NCBI RefSeq assembly: GCF_900143265.1
Contig: NZ_FRDJ01000007.1
Location: 34,070-98,069 of the forward strand
Reading direction: 5' to 3'
Length of the DNA: 64,000 bases
From: Fervidobacterium gondwanense DSM 13020
GTDB taxonomy: Bacteria; Thermotogota; Thermotogae; Thermotogales; Fervidobacteriaceae
The translations under genes were made by a program, and so were the position numbers. This document shows positions 46,047-54,743 of this stretch, piece after piece. Position 1 is the first letter of the stretch; the number at the start of each line of letters is the position of its first letter. Under the pieces are notes generated by a model, which was not told the DNA's origin, did not search any database, and saw nothing but the letters and a program-made list of their open reading frames with translations.

Positions 46047-47861
46047 ATGAAAAGTTTTGTAATGAATATTTGGCTGAAGACGTGGAAGAAATTGTATGGT
46101 GAGAGTATCGTTGAATCTCTTATAGAGGAATTTAAACTCGACAAAACAAAACTCCTAATCCCAATAAACGATGTCTCAGATGAACTTGTGATGGAGTTCT
46201 CGAAAAGATTGGCGCAAAAAGTTGGAAAGACTTACGAGCAATTGTGGGAGGAAACAGGCTACAACAACATACGCTCTTTCCACGATGCGTATCCAAGTTA
46301 TTTCAAAAAGAACAACTGTATGTCATTTATGAGCGCAATGGATAGTGTGCACAGAGCTTTGACAAGAAGGATATCTGGCGCTAAGCCTCCAAGGATTATT
46401 TTTAACTATATCGACCAGAATACAGCAATAGTCAGATATCAATCGCACAGAGATTTCAGATCTTATTTCTTAGGTTTATTAAAAGGAGCTTCCGAGTTTT
46501 TCAATGACCCGCTGAAGATTGAGATACTCGATCAAGGTTCGTCACCTTCTGGTTCATATATAGAAGTTAAACTTCATTCGACAAAACCATACGGAAGAAC
46601 CGTTAAACTCCGCACGTTCAGGTTATTTTCGTTCGGCCTTTCAAGAAGTTTTATATCAACCTACACGATAGTTTTCCCGATTTTTACATTTATCGCGTCT
46701 TACTTGTTCACAAACTTTTTTGGTCCGCTTTTCGGGTCAGTTTTAACAGCGGGAGCTGCTTTAGCTGCTGTGTATTTTGGACTCAGAGACTTCAAAACTG
46801 GGTTTACAGCGCTTAAAGATAAGAATGAGATCTTGAAACAAAAGGATTTCAACAACACCGTTAACGTATATGGAGAAAAGAATTTTGAAGATATTTCCCA
46901 ATCATTTAATGAAGCTGCATATGAATTCAGAGAATTTCTTATAGGTCTACAAGGCGATATGGAAGAAATAATGGCATTCTCTAAGAAAACAATAGATTCG
47001 GCTAACGTAGTCCAAGAACAAATAGATACTATGAAGGAATTGTCAACCCAAGTAGCAGACACTGCGGTACAGATAAGTAATGATGCCGAAAGAATTTCAG
47101 ATGCTGTTACATCGAACGTGGAAACTATTTCAAAGACAATTAATCAACAAAATCAAATCATCAGTGATCTCAATCTTGCCGTTCAAAAGATAAGGGCTGC
47201 GGCAAGTAGTGTTGAACAGTCTGCTAACGGCATGAGAAGCATGAGTGATGATTTCGAGAGCATAGCCAATGAGAGCCAACAGCTAAGAAATCAGGCAAGT
47301 GCAATAATGGACATAGCGAAAACAGTTATGAGCATTGCAGAACAAACTAATTTGTTGGCATTGAATGCAGCTATAGAGGCTGCAAGAAGTGGTGAGGCAG
47401 GAAGAGGATTTGCAGTTGTAGCAGACGAAATCAGAAAACTTGCGGAAGAAAGCAAGGCTTCAGCTGTGAAGATTTCACAATTCCTTGGAAGTGTCTCTGG
47501 TGGGATTGATAAATTAAGCTCAAGTATTATTAAAGGCTATGAAGAATTGAAAGAACAATCTCAAACACTAATTAGAAGTGCAGAAGAGAGTAAAGAATCA
47601 AGTGAGATTATTTCTCAAATAAGCGAACAACTGAACTTGCTCGTTTCGACCTTGAACAGGGAAACAGACAAACTGGAGAGCATAACAACGAGTATACAAA
47701 ACTTGCTCGCAATATCAGAAGAAAGTTCCGCAACAGCTGAGGAAATAAGTGCTTCTATTCAGAGGTTCTTTGATGAAATAAACAATGTGTTCTCAAATGT
47801 CAAACAAACAATAGCTCTCTTGAATACAATTCAAGAGAATTTCAAGGACATAAAAATATAA
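46047..47861 (+). CDS. H-NOX (heme NO/O2-binding) domain methyl-accepting chemotaxis protein
   Basis: A 604-aa receptor. Residues 1-180 form an H-NOX heme domain. With the ATG at 46047, His102 is the heme ligand, Pro115 bends the heme, and Tyr131, Ser133 and Arg135 form the YxSxR heme-propionate motif. Trp9, Asn74 and Tyr140 occupy the same numbered positions as the O2-binding network of the Thermoanaerobacter tengcongensis H-NOX. Two membrane helices (about 215-265) follow. The signalling domain has the conserved tip [38 protein letters not shown], which binds CheA and CheW. It should direct taxis by oxygen or NO. A GGGGG site lies just before the start. Confidence 0.9.
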   Translation: MKSFVMNIWLKTWKKLYGESIVESLIEEFKLDKTKLLIPINDVSDELVMEFSKRLAQKVGKTYEQLWEETGYNNIRSFHDAYPSYFKKNNCMSFMSAMDSVHRALTRRISGAKPPRIIFNYIDQNTAIVRYQSHRDFRSYFLGLLKGASEFFNDPLKIEILDQGSSPSGSYIEVKLHSTKPYGRTVKLRTFRLFSFGLSRSFISTYTIVFPIFTFIASYLFTNFFGPLFGSVLTAGAALAAVYFGLRDFKTGFTALKDKNEILKQKDFNNTVNVYGEKNFEDISQSFNEAAYEFREFLIGLQGDMEEIMAFSKKTIDSANVVQEQIDTMKELSTQVADTAVQISNDAERISDAVTSNVETISKTINQQNQIISDLNLAVQKIRAAASSVEQSANGMRSMSDDFESIANESQQLRNQASAIMDIAKTVMSIAEQTNLLALNAAIEAARSGEAGRGFAVVADEIRKLAEESKASAVKISQFLGSVSGGIDKLSSSIIKGYEELKEQSQTLIRSAEESKESSEIISQISEQLNLLVSTLNRETDKLESITTSIQNLLAISEESSATAEEISASIQRFFDEINNVFSNVKQTIALLNTIQENFKDIKI

Positions 47862-47864
47862 TAC

Positions 47865-47893
47865 TTGAAAAATCAAAGGAAAAGTGGTATTAT
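47865..47893 (+). promoter_or_regulatory. Promoter of rpmE
   Basis: TTGAAA (47865-47870), a 17-base spacer and TATTAT (47888-47893), with TGG just before the -10. Confidence 0.6.
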
Positions 47894-47941
47894 ATAACGT
47901 GAATTTAATCAGGCAAAAATCATGTAGGAGAGGTGAGTGAG

Positions 47942-48154
47942 TTGAAAAAGGGTATTCACCCAGAACTGAGGCTTCTAAACGTTAGGTGTGCTTGTGGTGC
48001 TGAGCACAAGATTTGGACAACTAAGGAACAGCTTAAAGTTGATGTCTGTTCTAACTGCCATCCACTCTACAAAGGAAGTGGAGGTGCAAGCCTGATCGTA
48101 GATACCGAAGGACGCGTGCAGAAGTTTAAGAAGAAGTTCGAAGGTAAGTATTGA
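47942..48154 (+). CDS. rpmE: 50S ribosomal protein L31 (bL31)
   Basis: A 70-aa L31 with zinc-binding cysteines (CACGAEH, then [10 protein letters not shown]), so it is the C+ zinc form. [10 protein letters not shown] at the N-terminus and FKKKFEGKY at the end fit the family. The start is TTG 47942 by analogy with the normal MKKGIHP beginning and the AGGTGA site; a GTG at 47933 adds three residues. The S1-domain gene follows 51 bases later. Confidence 0.95.
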   Translation: MKKGIHPELRLLNVRCACGAEHKIWTTKEQLKVDVCSNCHPLYKGSGGASLIVDTEGRVQKFKKKFEGKY

Positions 48155-48205
48155 TAATTTTAAAAACGTGTACTCCAATCTTATCTTTCAGGAGGGTTAT
48201 ATTTT

Positions 48206-48565
48206 ATGGAAGTTGGTCAAGTAGTAAAAGGCAAGGTAATAGAAGTACTCAAATTCGGAGCAAACGTCGAGCTTGAAAACGGAGAAAAGGGGTTCATACA
48301 CATATCAAAGATTTCTAATCAGTACGTCCAGAAAGTCGAAGATTTTCTTAAGGTTGGACAAGAGGTAGAAGCAAAGATCATAGGAAAAGGCAGAGATGGC
48401 AAGTGGGAACTTTCACTGAAAGAAGAAACGAAGGAAAATGAAGCAGAAGCAAAGAAAGAAGATTTTGAAAGAAAGCTCCAGAAATTCCTAAAAGACAGCC
48501 AAAAGACATATTCTGAGTACAAAAGAAGATTAGACAAAAAGCAAGGAATTACGAAAAGAAAGTAA
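48206..48565 (+). CDS. S1 RNA-binding domain protein
   Basis: A 119-aa protein. Residues 1-72 are one S1 domain (GQVVKGKVIEVLKFGANVELENGEKGFIHISKIS, then VGQEVEAKIIGKGRDGKWELSLK). The tail is a charged helix (EAEAKKEDFERKLQKFLKDSQKTYSEYKRRL), possibly coiled coil. It resembles the small general-stress S1 proteins such as GSP13/YugI, which associate with ribosomes. The location after rpmE supports a link with translation. The start follows CAGGAGGG. Confidence 0.85.
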   Translation: MEVGQVVKGKVIEVLKFGANVELENGEKGFIHISKISNQYVQKVEDFLKVGQEVEAKIIGKGRDGKWELSLKEETKENEAEAKKEDFERKLQKFLKDSQKTYSEYKRRLDKKQGITKRK

Positions 48566-48587
48566 GAAAAATTAATAGCTAATAATA

Positions 48588-48615
48588 AAGGGGTGCATAA
48601 CGCACCCCTTGTTCT
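48588..48615 (+). terminator. Terminator after the S1-domain gene
   Basis: AAGGGGTGC (48588-48596), ATAAC loop, GCACCCCTT (48602-48610) followed by GTTCTTTC. It can also end the convergent MFS gene transcript. Confidence 0.8.
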
Positions 48616-48630
48616 TTCAATTTAATCTTG

Positions 48631-49815
48631 CTATTTTTTAATTTTGCTTATATAGAAGATTACAACTACCGCAGAAACTTGCGTTGCAACAGACAAAGCT
48701 ATCAAATACCTAATGTCAAGCGAGTACATTAATCCTAAGAATGCACTACCAACAAACCAAGCAATGCCGAATATCGCGTTGAAGAAACCGTATGCTGTAC
48801 CGCGCACTTCTTTGCTAACTAACTTTGCAATCGTAGCTTTCATTATGGATTCCTGCGCTCCCATTCCAATGCCCCAAAGAGCTGCACCGATAAACACGTT
48901 TGCCGAGGTTTGCGAAAACGCAAATATAGAATAAAACGCCGCGATAAATGTCGATAATGCCAATATATTTATACCGAACTTATCAAACAGTCTGCCGAAT
49001 ATGAGTGCTGCAAACGCATCAATTATCATCGCAATCATATAGGCTGTTGGTATCAGAGCTGGGGACAATATACCAAACTTCTGAACATGATAACCAATCA
49101 GGGCAAAGTCGGCAAAGCCAAAAGCGATAAGTGATATTGCGATTAAATACGCATAGAACGCCTTGTCAAATTTAATTTGACTGCTTTTGGAAGAAACCGA
49201 TTCCTTTTCCATTTTCTCAGGCTCTGGAACCAGAACTCTTGCTATGAATATAATACCGATTGTTATTAACGCAGGAAACGCGAGAAATGAGAATGCTTTT
49301 CTGTAAGAGTCAATAGTTCCAAGTTTTATATTTTGTGCTATCGTTATACTCATTATCAATGGACCAATAGTAGCTCCAATTTGGTCAAGAAATTCCTCTA
49401 AAGCAAAGGTAGTTCCGTATCCGAGCTGACTGCCAGCAAATGAGGTTATTGTATCTTTTGCCGGCTTTCTTAAAGCCTTTCCAATACGTTCTAACACGAT
49501 GAGTAGTGCCGCTAAAGTCCAGTGTTTTGTAAGTGCAAGCGTGGGTATTACAAGTAAGTTGACAGAGTAACCTAATATCGCAAAAAACCAATATTTCCTC
49601 GTTTTGTCAACAAGCTTTCCTGTTAGGTATCTCAGCGTGTATCCCAACAGCTCACCAAGACCAGCCACGGCACTAACTACTACTGCTGATGCACCAAGCA
49701 ATCCAAGGTAAGGTCCTACAAGGCTCCTTGCTCCTTCGTAAGTGATGTCGCTGAATAAACTCACAAGCCCCATTAAGAGTACAAAATAAAAAGCCTTCTT
49801 TTTTGAAGAGTTCAC
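48631..49815 (-). CDS. Major facilitator superfamily transporter (TetR-linked)
   Basis: A 394-aa MFS protein with about twelve helices. LVSLFSDITYEGARSLVGPYLGLLGASA, LGYTLRYLTGKLVDKTRKYW and RIGKALRKPAKDTITSFAG are recognisable motifs of a common bacterial MFS group of unassigned substrate. Its start GTG at 49813-49815 follows GAGGTG. It is the last gene of the radical SAM-TetR-MFS run on the minus strand and so may export a compound sensed by the TetR protein. The substrate is unknown. Confidence 0.8.
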   Translation of the reverse strand: MNSSKKKAFYFVLLMGLVSLFSDITYEGARSLVGPYLGLLGASAVVVSAVAGLGELLGYTLRYLTGKLVDKTRKYWFFAILGYSVNLLVIPTLALTKHWTLAALLIVLERIGKALRKPAKDTITSFAGSQLGYGTTFALEEFLDQIGATIGPLIMSITIAQNIKLGTIDSYRKAFSFLAFPALITIGIIFIARVLVPEPEKMEKESVSSKSSQIKFDKAFYAYLIAISLIAFGFADFALIGYHVQKFGILSPALIPTAYMIAMIIDAFAALIFGRLFDKFGINILALSTFIAAFYSIFAFSQTSANVFIGAALWGIGMGAQESIMKATIAKLVSKEVRGTAYGFFNAIFGIAWFVGSAFLGLMYSLDIRYLIALSVATQVSAVVVIFYISKIKK

Positions 49816-49839
49816 TGTTCATGCACCTCTTGAGAAAAT

Positions 49840-50418
49840 TTATTGATGTGCTGACTGTTCCGGCTTCTCCTTTAAAATAACTCTTACCAAAAACTCTTCT
49901 ACACTTTTTAACAAACTTTTTCTTGGAATTGAATCAACAGTCGAAATTATTTCAGTTGCTGTTGACGGGTCAATGTTATTTAAAACCCCTTCGTTTTTAC
50001 CCCTTTCGAAAATCTTTTCAAGCCTACTCAACAGACTGATATATCTCTTATGTGCGTTTGCAAAATTGCTCTCATTTTCAAGTACGTGCATTCGCTCTCG
50101 AGCAATCAATTTACTAAGCTGCTGCTTGTTAAGGGCAAACTCAACGTATTTCTTTATTAGTTTCTTAATAACTTTCAGAATGCTACCTTCATTTTCTGCT
50201 TCGGAAAATAGTTCTGTCTCTAACTCGTCAATAACACTTACCCAAACTTCCTCGAAAAGAACATCCTTACTTGGAAAGTAATAATAAATAAGGGACTTGC
50301 GCACGCCCGAGGCTTGCGCAATGTCCTCCATACTTACTCCGTCGTAACCTTTTTCTGAAAATAATTTCCTTGCAGCAGAAAGTATCTTCTCCCGCGTTTC
50401 GCTTGACTTGTTAGCCAA
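49840..50418 (-). CDS. TetR-family transcriptional regulator
   Basis: A 192-aa TetR-type repressor. ETREKILSAARKLFSEKGYDGVSMEDIAQASGVRKSLIYYYFPSKDVLFEEV is the complete helix-turn-helix block. The remaining helical part is the ligand and dimer domain and shows no family-specific motif. TTG 50416-50418 with GGGGG at good distance is the likely start; another TTG is 15 bases upstream. It lies between the radical SAM and MFS genes. A TetR-type inverted repeat upstream of the radical SAM gene is its likely target, so it probably represses its own operon. Confidence 0.85.
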   Translation of the reverse strand: MANKSSETREKILSAARKLFSEKGYDGVSMEDIAQASGVRKSLIYYYFPSKDVLFEEVWVSVIDELETELFSEAENEGSILKVIKKLIKKYVEFALNKQQLSKLIARERMHVLENESNFANAHKRYISLLSRLEKIFERGKNEGVLNNIDPSTATEIISTVDSIPRKSLLKSVEEFLVRVILKEKPEQSAHQ

Positions 50419-50461
50419 TTTGAGCGCCCCCAAATGCTTGCTATGCCATCATATCTTATAA

Positions 50462-51910
50462 TCACAGGGACAGTTTTTTGTCAACTTTAAGTGCCTCTTC
50501 TTTGTTCATGTATCGCTTCATTCTTGTTTCGTAATTATAAATTCCGCGGTTTACTGGATACCTTTCAACGTAACCATATTCATACCATAATTTGTCTGCG
50601 TATTCTTTCCACTCTGCTGCCAACTTGTCAAGTTCTGGCGCTAATTCAGTAATTGTCTTTTCAGAACCTTCGTGCTGCGGTATTGCATTGAAGTTCTTAA
50701 CCATTGCTCTAAACACCTTTGGGTTGTCGATAATTGGGCATGGTCTGAATAGGTTATTCGAGAATGGAATCGCTCTCTTGTATGATTCGAAGAACGGAGA
50801 TTTGAATATTTCTAGCAGTGATTTCTCTCTTATGCTATCAACAGCAAATTGCTGGAAAACACATGGTTCAACGTAACCTTTTGCGTTGACATGGAAATAC
50901 TTTGCTCCGGCAGACAGACAACCATGAGTTAAGAAGCCGTGATTCCAAAAGTCCGCAACGAATGCAAACCTACCGCTCAGCCTCATCTGCTCTGTCTTAA
51001 AGAACCTTTCGTATCTCTGCTTTGGAGTTGGGACAAGATCCATTACTGGGTCTTGTCCAACTGGCATGAACTGGTAAATCCAGACGTAACTTACGCCGTT
51101 TTCTTCCAGGAAGTTCCAGAATTCATCTTTCATGATTATATCGTGGTTGACACGCGTTGCTGTAACACTTGCACCGAAAGGTATACCGTACCTTCTCAAT
51201 CTTTCCCAAGTGTTCTGTATTGCCTTGAAGACACCGTGTCCTCTCCTCCAGTCCGTTTCTGACTCGAATCCTTCGACGGAGATTGAAATCGTTGCGTTTC
51301 CAAGCTCAGACAGTTTCTTGGCCTTTTCTTCATTGATAAGGATACCGTTTGAGTAAATCATGAAGTAGTGTTCATTGAATTCTTCTAAAATTTCCATTAG
51401 ATGTGGCCAGTAGAAAGGCTCACCACCGGTGATTACCCAGAAATAAATACCGAGCTCTTCGCCTTGCTTAAGAATGTTCCTAACCTCGTCTTTCGTTAGT
51501 TCGTACTTTCTACCGTAGAGACCAGCGTAACATCCTATACAGTTCAAGTTGCAAGCATAAGTTGGACTTATAACACCGAGTTTCGGAAGAACGACTTTTT
51601 CTTCGTGCATTATCTTTTGCCTCGTTGGTTCACCGATTGCAAATTCGTTGATTATAAGGTTGTTGATTATCTTTTCAACGGATTTTGGAGAGGACTTTTG
51701 GAATATCTCGATCCACTTTTTAATCATTGGATGTCCTTCTTGTGCCATAAGGCCGAGCTTTTTAAGCCCGCTCTTTGCCGGTTCCTTGCTCAGTGCCGAA
51801 ACTGTGAAAAGGAGTTTCGCAAACGTTTGCGTATCAGCCTTTCTCATCACAGATGAAATCATCTTACCAGCTTGATGATAAACCAAACCCTTTAATCCAC
51901 CAACTGCCAT
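50462..51910 (-). CDS. Radical SAM protein, unknown substrate
   Basis: A 482-aa protein. YACNLNCIGCYAGLYGRKY contains the CxxxCxxC 4Fe-4S motif near residue 118, and ITGGEPFYWPHLMEIL follows as the GGEP motif. Further cysteines at GCLSAGAKYFHVNAKGYVEPCVFQ and RPCPI resemble a SPASM-type auxiliary cluster region. The N-terminal 100 residues are a helical domain absent from most family members. Radical SAM/SPASM enzymes modify peptides or other substrates; none is identifiable here. The ATG at 51910 follows GGAGGG. A TetR regulator and an MFS transporter gene follow on the same strand. Confidence 0.82.
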   Translation of the reverse strand: MAVGGLKGLVYHQAGKMISSVMRKADTQTFAKLLFTVSALSKEPAKSGLKKLGLMAQEGHPMIKKWIEIFQKSSPKSVEKIINNLIINEFAIGEPTRQKIMHEEKVVLPKLGVISPTYACNLNCIGCYAGLYGRKYELTKDEVRNILKQGEELGIYFWVITGGEPFYWPHLMEILEEFNEHYFMIYSNGILINEEKAKKLSELGNATISISVEGFESETDWRRGHGVFKAIQNTWERLRRYGIPFGASVTATRVNHDIIMKDEFWNFLEENGVSYVWIYQFMPVGQDPVMDLVPTPKQRYERFFKTEQMRLSGRFAFVADFWNHGFLTHGCLSAGAKYFHVNAKGYVEPCVFQQFAVDSIREKSLLEIFKSPFFESYKRAIPFSNNLFRPCPIIDNPKVFRAMVKNFNAIPQHEGSEKTITELAPELDKLAAEWKEYADKLWYEYGYVERYPVNRGIYNYETRMKRYMNKEEALKVDKKLSL

Positions 51911-51953
51911 AATCTTATCCCTCCTTGAGTATCTTTATATCTTTGGAAATTTA

Positions 51954-51969
51954 TTGACCGTTCAGTCAA
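51954..51969. promoter_or_regulatory. TetR-type operator
   Basis: TTGACCGTTCAGTCAA is an inverted repeat with half sites TTGACCG and CAGTCAA (one mismatch), the TTGAC...GTCAA form bound by many TetR repressors. It lies about 45 bases upstream of the radical SAM start, whose operon encodes a TetR protein. Confidence 0.65.
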
Positions 51970-52068
51970 ATTTCTATCATAATTTTACTCCTCTTCCTCC
52001 TCAGCGATATTTCTTATTGGTAACATTTATGTAACTTTTTACTACCTGCAACCATACTTGTCTTTTTT

Positions 52069-52086
52069 TGACTATAATTATAGTCA
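52069..52086 (+). promoter_or_regulatory. 18-bp perfect palindrome, candidate antitoxin operator
   Basis: TGACTATAATTATAGTCA is a perfect palindrome that includes TATAAT (-10) and ends just before the AGGAGG of the antitoxin gene. Phd/YefM-type antitoxins repress their own promoter by binding such palindromes. Confidence 0.7.
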
Positions 52087-52100
52087 GGAGGTAAACAGAT

Positions 52101-52370
52101 ATGAGAACTAAGCAAGAATTTCTCTCGTTGGCTGAGGCTAAGGCAAAGTTTTCGAAAGTTGTTGATGATTCCTTGAATTTTGATATTATTGTTACGAAGA
52201 ATGGCAAACCCACATCGGTTGTAATCTCTTTTGATAAATACAAAAAGATCATGGAATTTATGGAAAGGGTGTGGGATTTGTATTTGTTGGATTTAGGTGA
52301 TCCTTCGCTTTTCAAAGATTTAAAATTGGAGGAAATTTTTGAATCTGAAACTGATGAGGAGGGTGAGTAA
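52101..52370 (+). CDS. Phd/YefM-family antitoxin, no adjacent toxin
   Basis: An 89-aa protein. EFLSLAEAKAKFSKVVDDSLNFDIIVTKNGKPTSVVISFDKYKKIMEF is the Phd/YefM N-terminal DNA-binding fold with the usual helix and beta strands. The C-terminal part (LEEIFESETDEEGE) is acidic and would be the toxin-binding tail. Normally a RelE or Doc toxin gene follows; here an ABC ATPase gene begins 2 bases after its stop, so no toxin is adjacent. It may act purely as a repressor of itself and the ATPase. A perfect palindrome lies over its promoter. Confidence 0.8.
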   Translation: MRTKQEFLSLAEAKAKFSKVVDDSLNFDIIVTKNGKPTSVVISFDKYKKIMEFMERVWDLYLLDLGDPSLFKDLKLEEIFESETDEEGE

Positions 52371-52372
52371 GT

Positions 52373-53482
52373 ATGGCACAGGTTTTGCTCGAACACGTAT
52401 GGAAGATTTACGAAGGTAAGGTTGAAGCTGTAAAAGATGCAAACTTCACGGTTGAGGACAAAGAATTCGTGGTTCTGCTTGGACCATCAGGCTGTGGTAA
52501 AACAACAACACTCAGAATGATAGCTGGTCTTGAAGAAATAACTAAGGGTACTATAAAGATTGATAATCGCATAGTCAATGATGTTGAACCGAAAGATAGA
52601 GATATCGCTTTCGTTTTCCAGAACTATGCGTTGTATCCACATATGACTGTTTACGAAAACATGGCATTTGGTTTGAAGCTCAGAAAAGTACCAAAAGATG
52701 AGATCGAAAAACGTGTAAGAGAAGCAGCGAGAATTTTGGAAATTGAACACCTTCTTGATAGAAAGCCAAGACAACTTTCAGGTGGTCAAAGGCAAAGAGT
52801 TGCTGTCGGTAGGGCAATTGTTAGAAACCCAAAGGTATTCTTGTTTGATGAACCACTATCCAACCTTGACGCTAAGCTTCGTGTGCAGATGAGGGCTGAA
52901 CTCAAGAAATTGCACATGAGGCTTGAGGCAACAATTGTTTACGTTACACACGACCAGGTCGAAGCTATGACAATGGCTGACAAAATTGTAATCATGAAAG
53001 ACGGTGTTATCCAACAGATAGGAAGTCCGTATGAAGTTTACAACAGACCAGCTAACATTTTTGTTGCCGGTTTTATTGGAAGTCCTTCTATGAACTTCCT
53101 CAATGGAAAGATCATAAGAGGGGAAGGTGGGCTCTGGGTTAAAACAAGTGGTCTAAAACTGAAAGTACCTGCAGAATATGAAGACAAGTTAGCAAATTAT
53201 ATTGACAAAGATATAGTCTTCGGAATCAGGCCTGAAAACATATACGATAAGATGTTTGCAATCGCTCCGAAACCTGAAAACACGGCGGAAGTTACTGTCG
53301 ATGTTGTTGAACCGCTTGGCAGTGAAACATTACTTCACGTAGTGGCCGGCGATGATAGACTTGTAGCAAGAGTTAATGCAAAGAGCCAAGCTAAGGAAGG
53401 ACAAAAAATTGATCTCGTCTTCGACATGACAACTATGAACATATTCGATAAGGACACTGAGAAGGAGCTTCTCCACTGGTAA
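52373..53482 (+). CDS. UgpC/MalK/MsmX-type ABC transporter ATP-binding protein
   Basis: A 369-aa ATPase of the carbohydrate-importer type. GPSGCGKTTTLRM is Walker A, FVFQNYALYPHMTV the Q-loop, LSGGQRQRVAVGRA the signature, VFLFDEPLSNLD Walker B and THDQVEAM the switch. The C-terminal region from about 240 (FGIRPENIYDK) is the MalK-like regulatory domain with two OB parts. No permease or binding protein gene is adjacent, so it may be a shared ATPase for several sugar importers, as MsmX is. Cotranscribed with the antitoxin gene (2-base gap). Confidence 0.88.
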   Translation: MAQVLLEHVWKIYEGKVEAVKDANFTVEDKEFVVLLGPSGCGKTTTLRMIAGLEEITKGTIKIDNRIVNDVEPKDRDIAFVFQNYALYPHMTVYENMAFGLKLRKVPKDEIEKRVREAARILEIEHLLDRKPRQLSGGQRQRVAVGRAIVRNPKVFLFDEPLSNLDAKLRVQMRAELKKLHMRLEATIVYVTHDQVEAMTMADKIVIMKDGVIQQIGSPYEVYNRPANIFVAGFIGSPSMNFLNGKIIRGEGGLWVKTSGLKLKVPAEYEDKLANYIDKDIVFGIRPENIYDKMFAIAPKPENTAEVTVDVVEPLGSETLLHVVAGDDRLVARVNAKSQAKEGQKIDLVFDMTTMNIFDKDTEKELLHW

Positions 53483-53543
53483 TTTCGAATTATTTCGTCC
53501 TGCCTTTAAAATTGTTGACTTTTTAGAACATATATAAATCACT

Positions 53544-53597
53544 ACCGCCCTTGTACCTGCCTTTAAATTACGAAGTTGTGCAAGGGCGGTATTTTTG
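53544..53597 (+). terminator. Hairpin just ahead of rsmE
   Basis: ACCGCCCTTG (53544-53553) pairs with CAAGGGCGGT (53581-53590), followed by ATTTTTG. It ends the ATPase transcript, or attenuates rsmE if the promoter lies between. The ribosome binding site of rsmE (GGGGG) begins directly after it. CCTGCCTTTAAA occurs in the loop and again 57 bases upstream. Confidence 0.7.
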
Positions 53598-53609
53598 GGG
53601 GAGTGTAAA

Positions 53610-54287
53610 TTGCCAAATCTATTCTATTGTATGCCAAAGGAAGATGTTGTTCATTTCGATGAGCACGAGGTAACACACATGAAAGTCACTCGTGTTAAAG
53701 AGGGGGAAGTTATTGAGGCAACTGACGGTAATGGTGGTAAGTATAAAGTTGTAGTGAAAAAAATAGACAGAAATTCGGCTTATGGAACAGTTATCAGCTA
53801 TGATTTTGTTCCAAATACGGAAGGAAGACTTGTCTTATTTGCACCATCTGGACGTTGGGAACGACTCAGATGGACCATTGAAAAGGCTGTAGAACTCGGG
53901 GTAGACGAGATATACGTCTTTAACAATGATCGTGCATCAAGGCATTACGATGATAAAATTGAAAAGCTGGAACTGATTGTAAGAGAGGCTTCTAAACAAT
54001 GCGTGAGATATCATTTTCCAGTAATTAAACCTGTCGAATTTCTTGATATTTTCTCCTTAGCACCGGAGAGTACGTATATTTTAGATTTCAAAGGTAGAAA
54101 GATCCCGAAAAGGATTTCAAAGAACATTGGATTAATTGCAGGACCTGAAGGAGGATTCTCCCAAAAAGAGCTTTCAATATTGAAAAAAAAGTTTAAAAGC
54201 ATATGTCTTGGAAAAAAGATCCTAAGATTTGAAACGGCTATCATTCTTGCTACGGGAATATTCAGTATGAAGTTAGGGAAAGTATAG
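53610..54287 (+). CDS. rsmE: 16S rRNA m3U1498 methyltransferase
   Basis: A 225-aa RsmE-family SPOUT methyltransferase that methylates U1498 of 16S rRNA. LPNLFYCMPKEDVVHFDEHEVTHMKVTRVKEGE is the PUA-like N-terminal part. RLRWTIEKAVELGVDEIYVFN, IGLIAGPEGGFSQKELSIL and LGKKILRFETAIILATGI are the SAM-binding knot. Start is TTG 53610 with GGGGGAG upstream; a TTG 15 bases earlier overlaps that site. Single gene with its own leader hairpin and a terminator after it. Confidence 0.9.
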   Translation: MPNLFYCMPKEDVVHFDEHEVTHMKVTRVKEGEVIEATDGNGGKYKVVVKKIDRNSAYGTVISYDFVPNTEGRLVLFAPSGRWERLRWTIEKAVELGVDEIYVFNNDRASRHYDDKIEKLELIVREASKQCVRYHFPVIKPVEFLDIFSLAPESTYILDFKGRKIPKRISKNIGLIAGPEGGFSQKELSILKKKFKSICLGKKILRFETAIILATGIFSMKLGKV

Positions 54288-54334
54288 GAAGTATGGCAAG
54301 GCAACGACAAAATATATGATAATTATAACAATCT

Positions 54335-54360
54335 GGCACAGCTTAGCTGTGCCTTTTTGT
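54335..54360 (+). terminator. Terminator after rsmE
   Basis: GGCACAGC (54335-54342), TTA, GCTGTGCC (54346-54353) followed by TTTTTG. Confidence 0.85.
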
Positions 54361-54743
54361 TTATTTTCTGAACTTTTCTCAATTCGCTGAAGTGTACAGC
54401 ATTAAATTCGGACCACACAAGCCCTATAGTATATATTAGAACACAGAAGAGAAATTCGTCATTCATCATAATTCCAATAAAAAGATGAGTTTTCCATCTT
54501 TTTCTACATAAGAGTGAAAAATGCATCTTCCTAATTTGTATGCTTTGAAAATTGAAACAAGTTTCATTAAACATTTGAATAACAATAGAATATTTCTTTC
54601 TCACTTAGAATAATAAATAATTCTCTTGTAAGTCATTATTGCTTCAAATATATTCAGTATCATAGTGTTTCTTTTATCCGCCTTTGTCTTATATAATATA
54701 AGTGATTTTTTCTGAGAAAGAATTAATTCTGTAGGGGGAGCAT
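54361..54743. other. Intergenic region of about 380 bases before the ROK regulator
   Basis: I see no convincing gene. An AT-rich hairpin (AAAAAGATG at 54479-54487, CATCTTTTT at 54495-54503) with T-rich ends could be a weak terminator or part of a small RNA. CTTATATAATATAAG at about 54688-54702 is a short palindrome that overlaps a TATAAT, so a promoter and operator for the ROK gene may be there. Confidence 0.35.
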
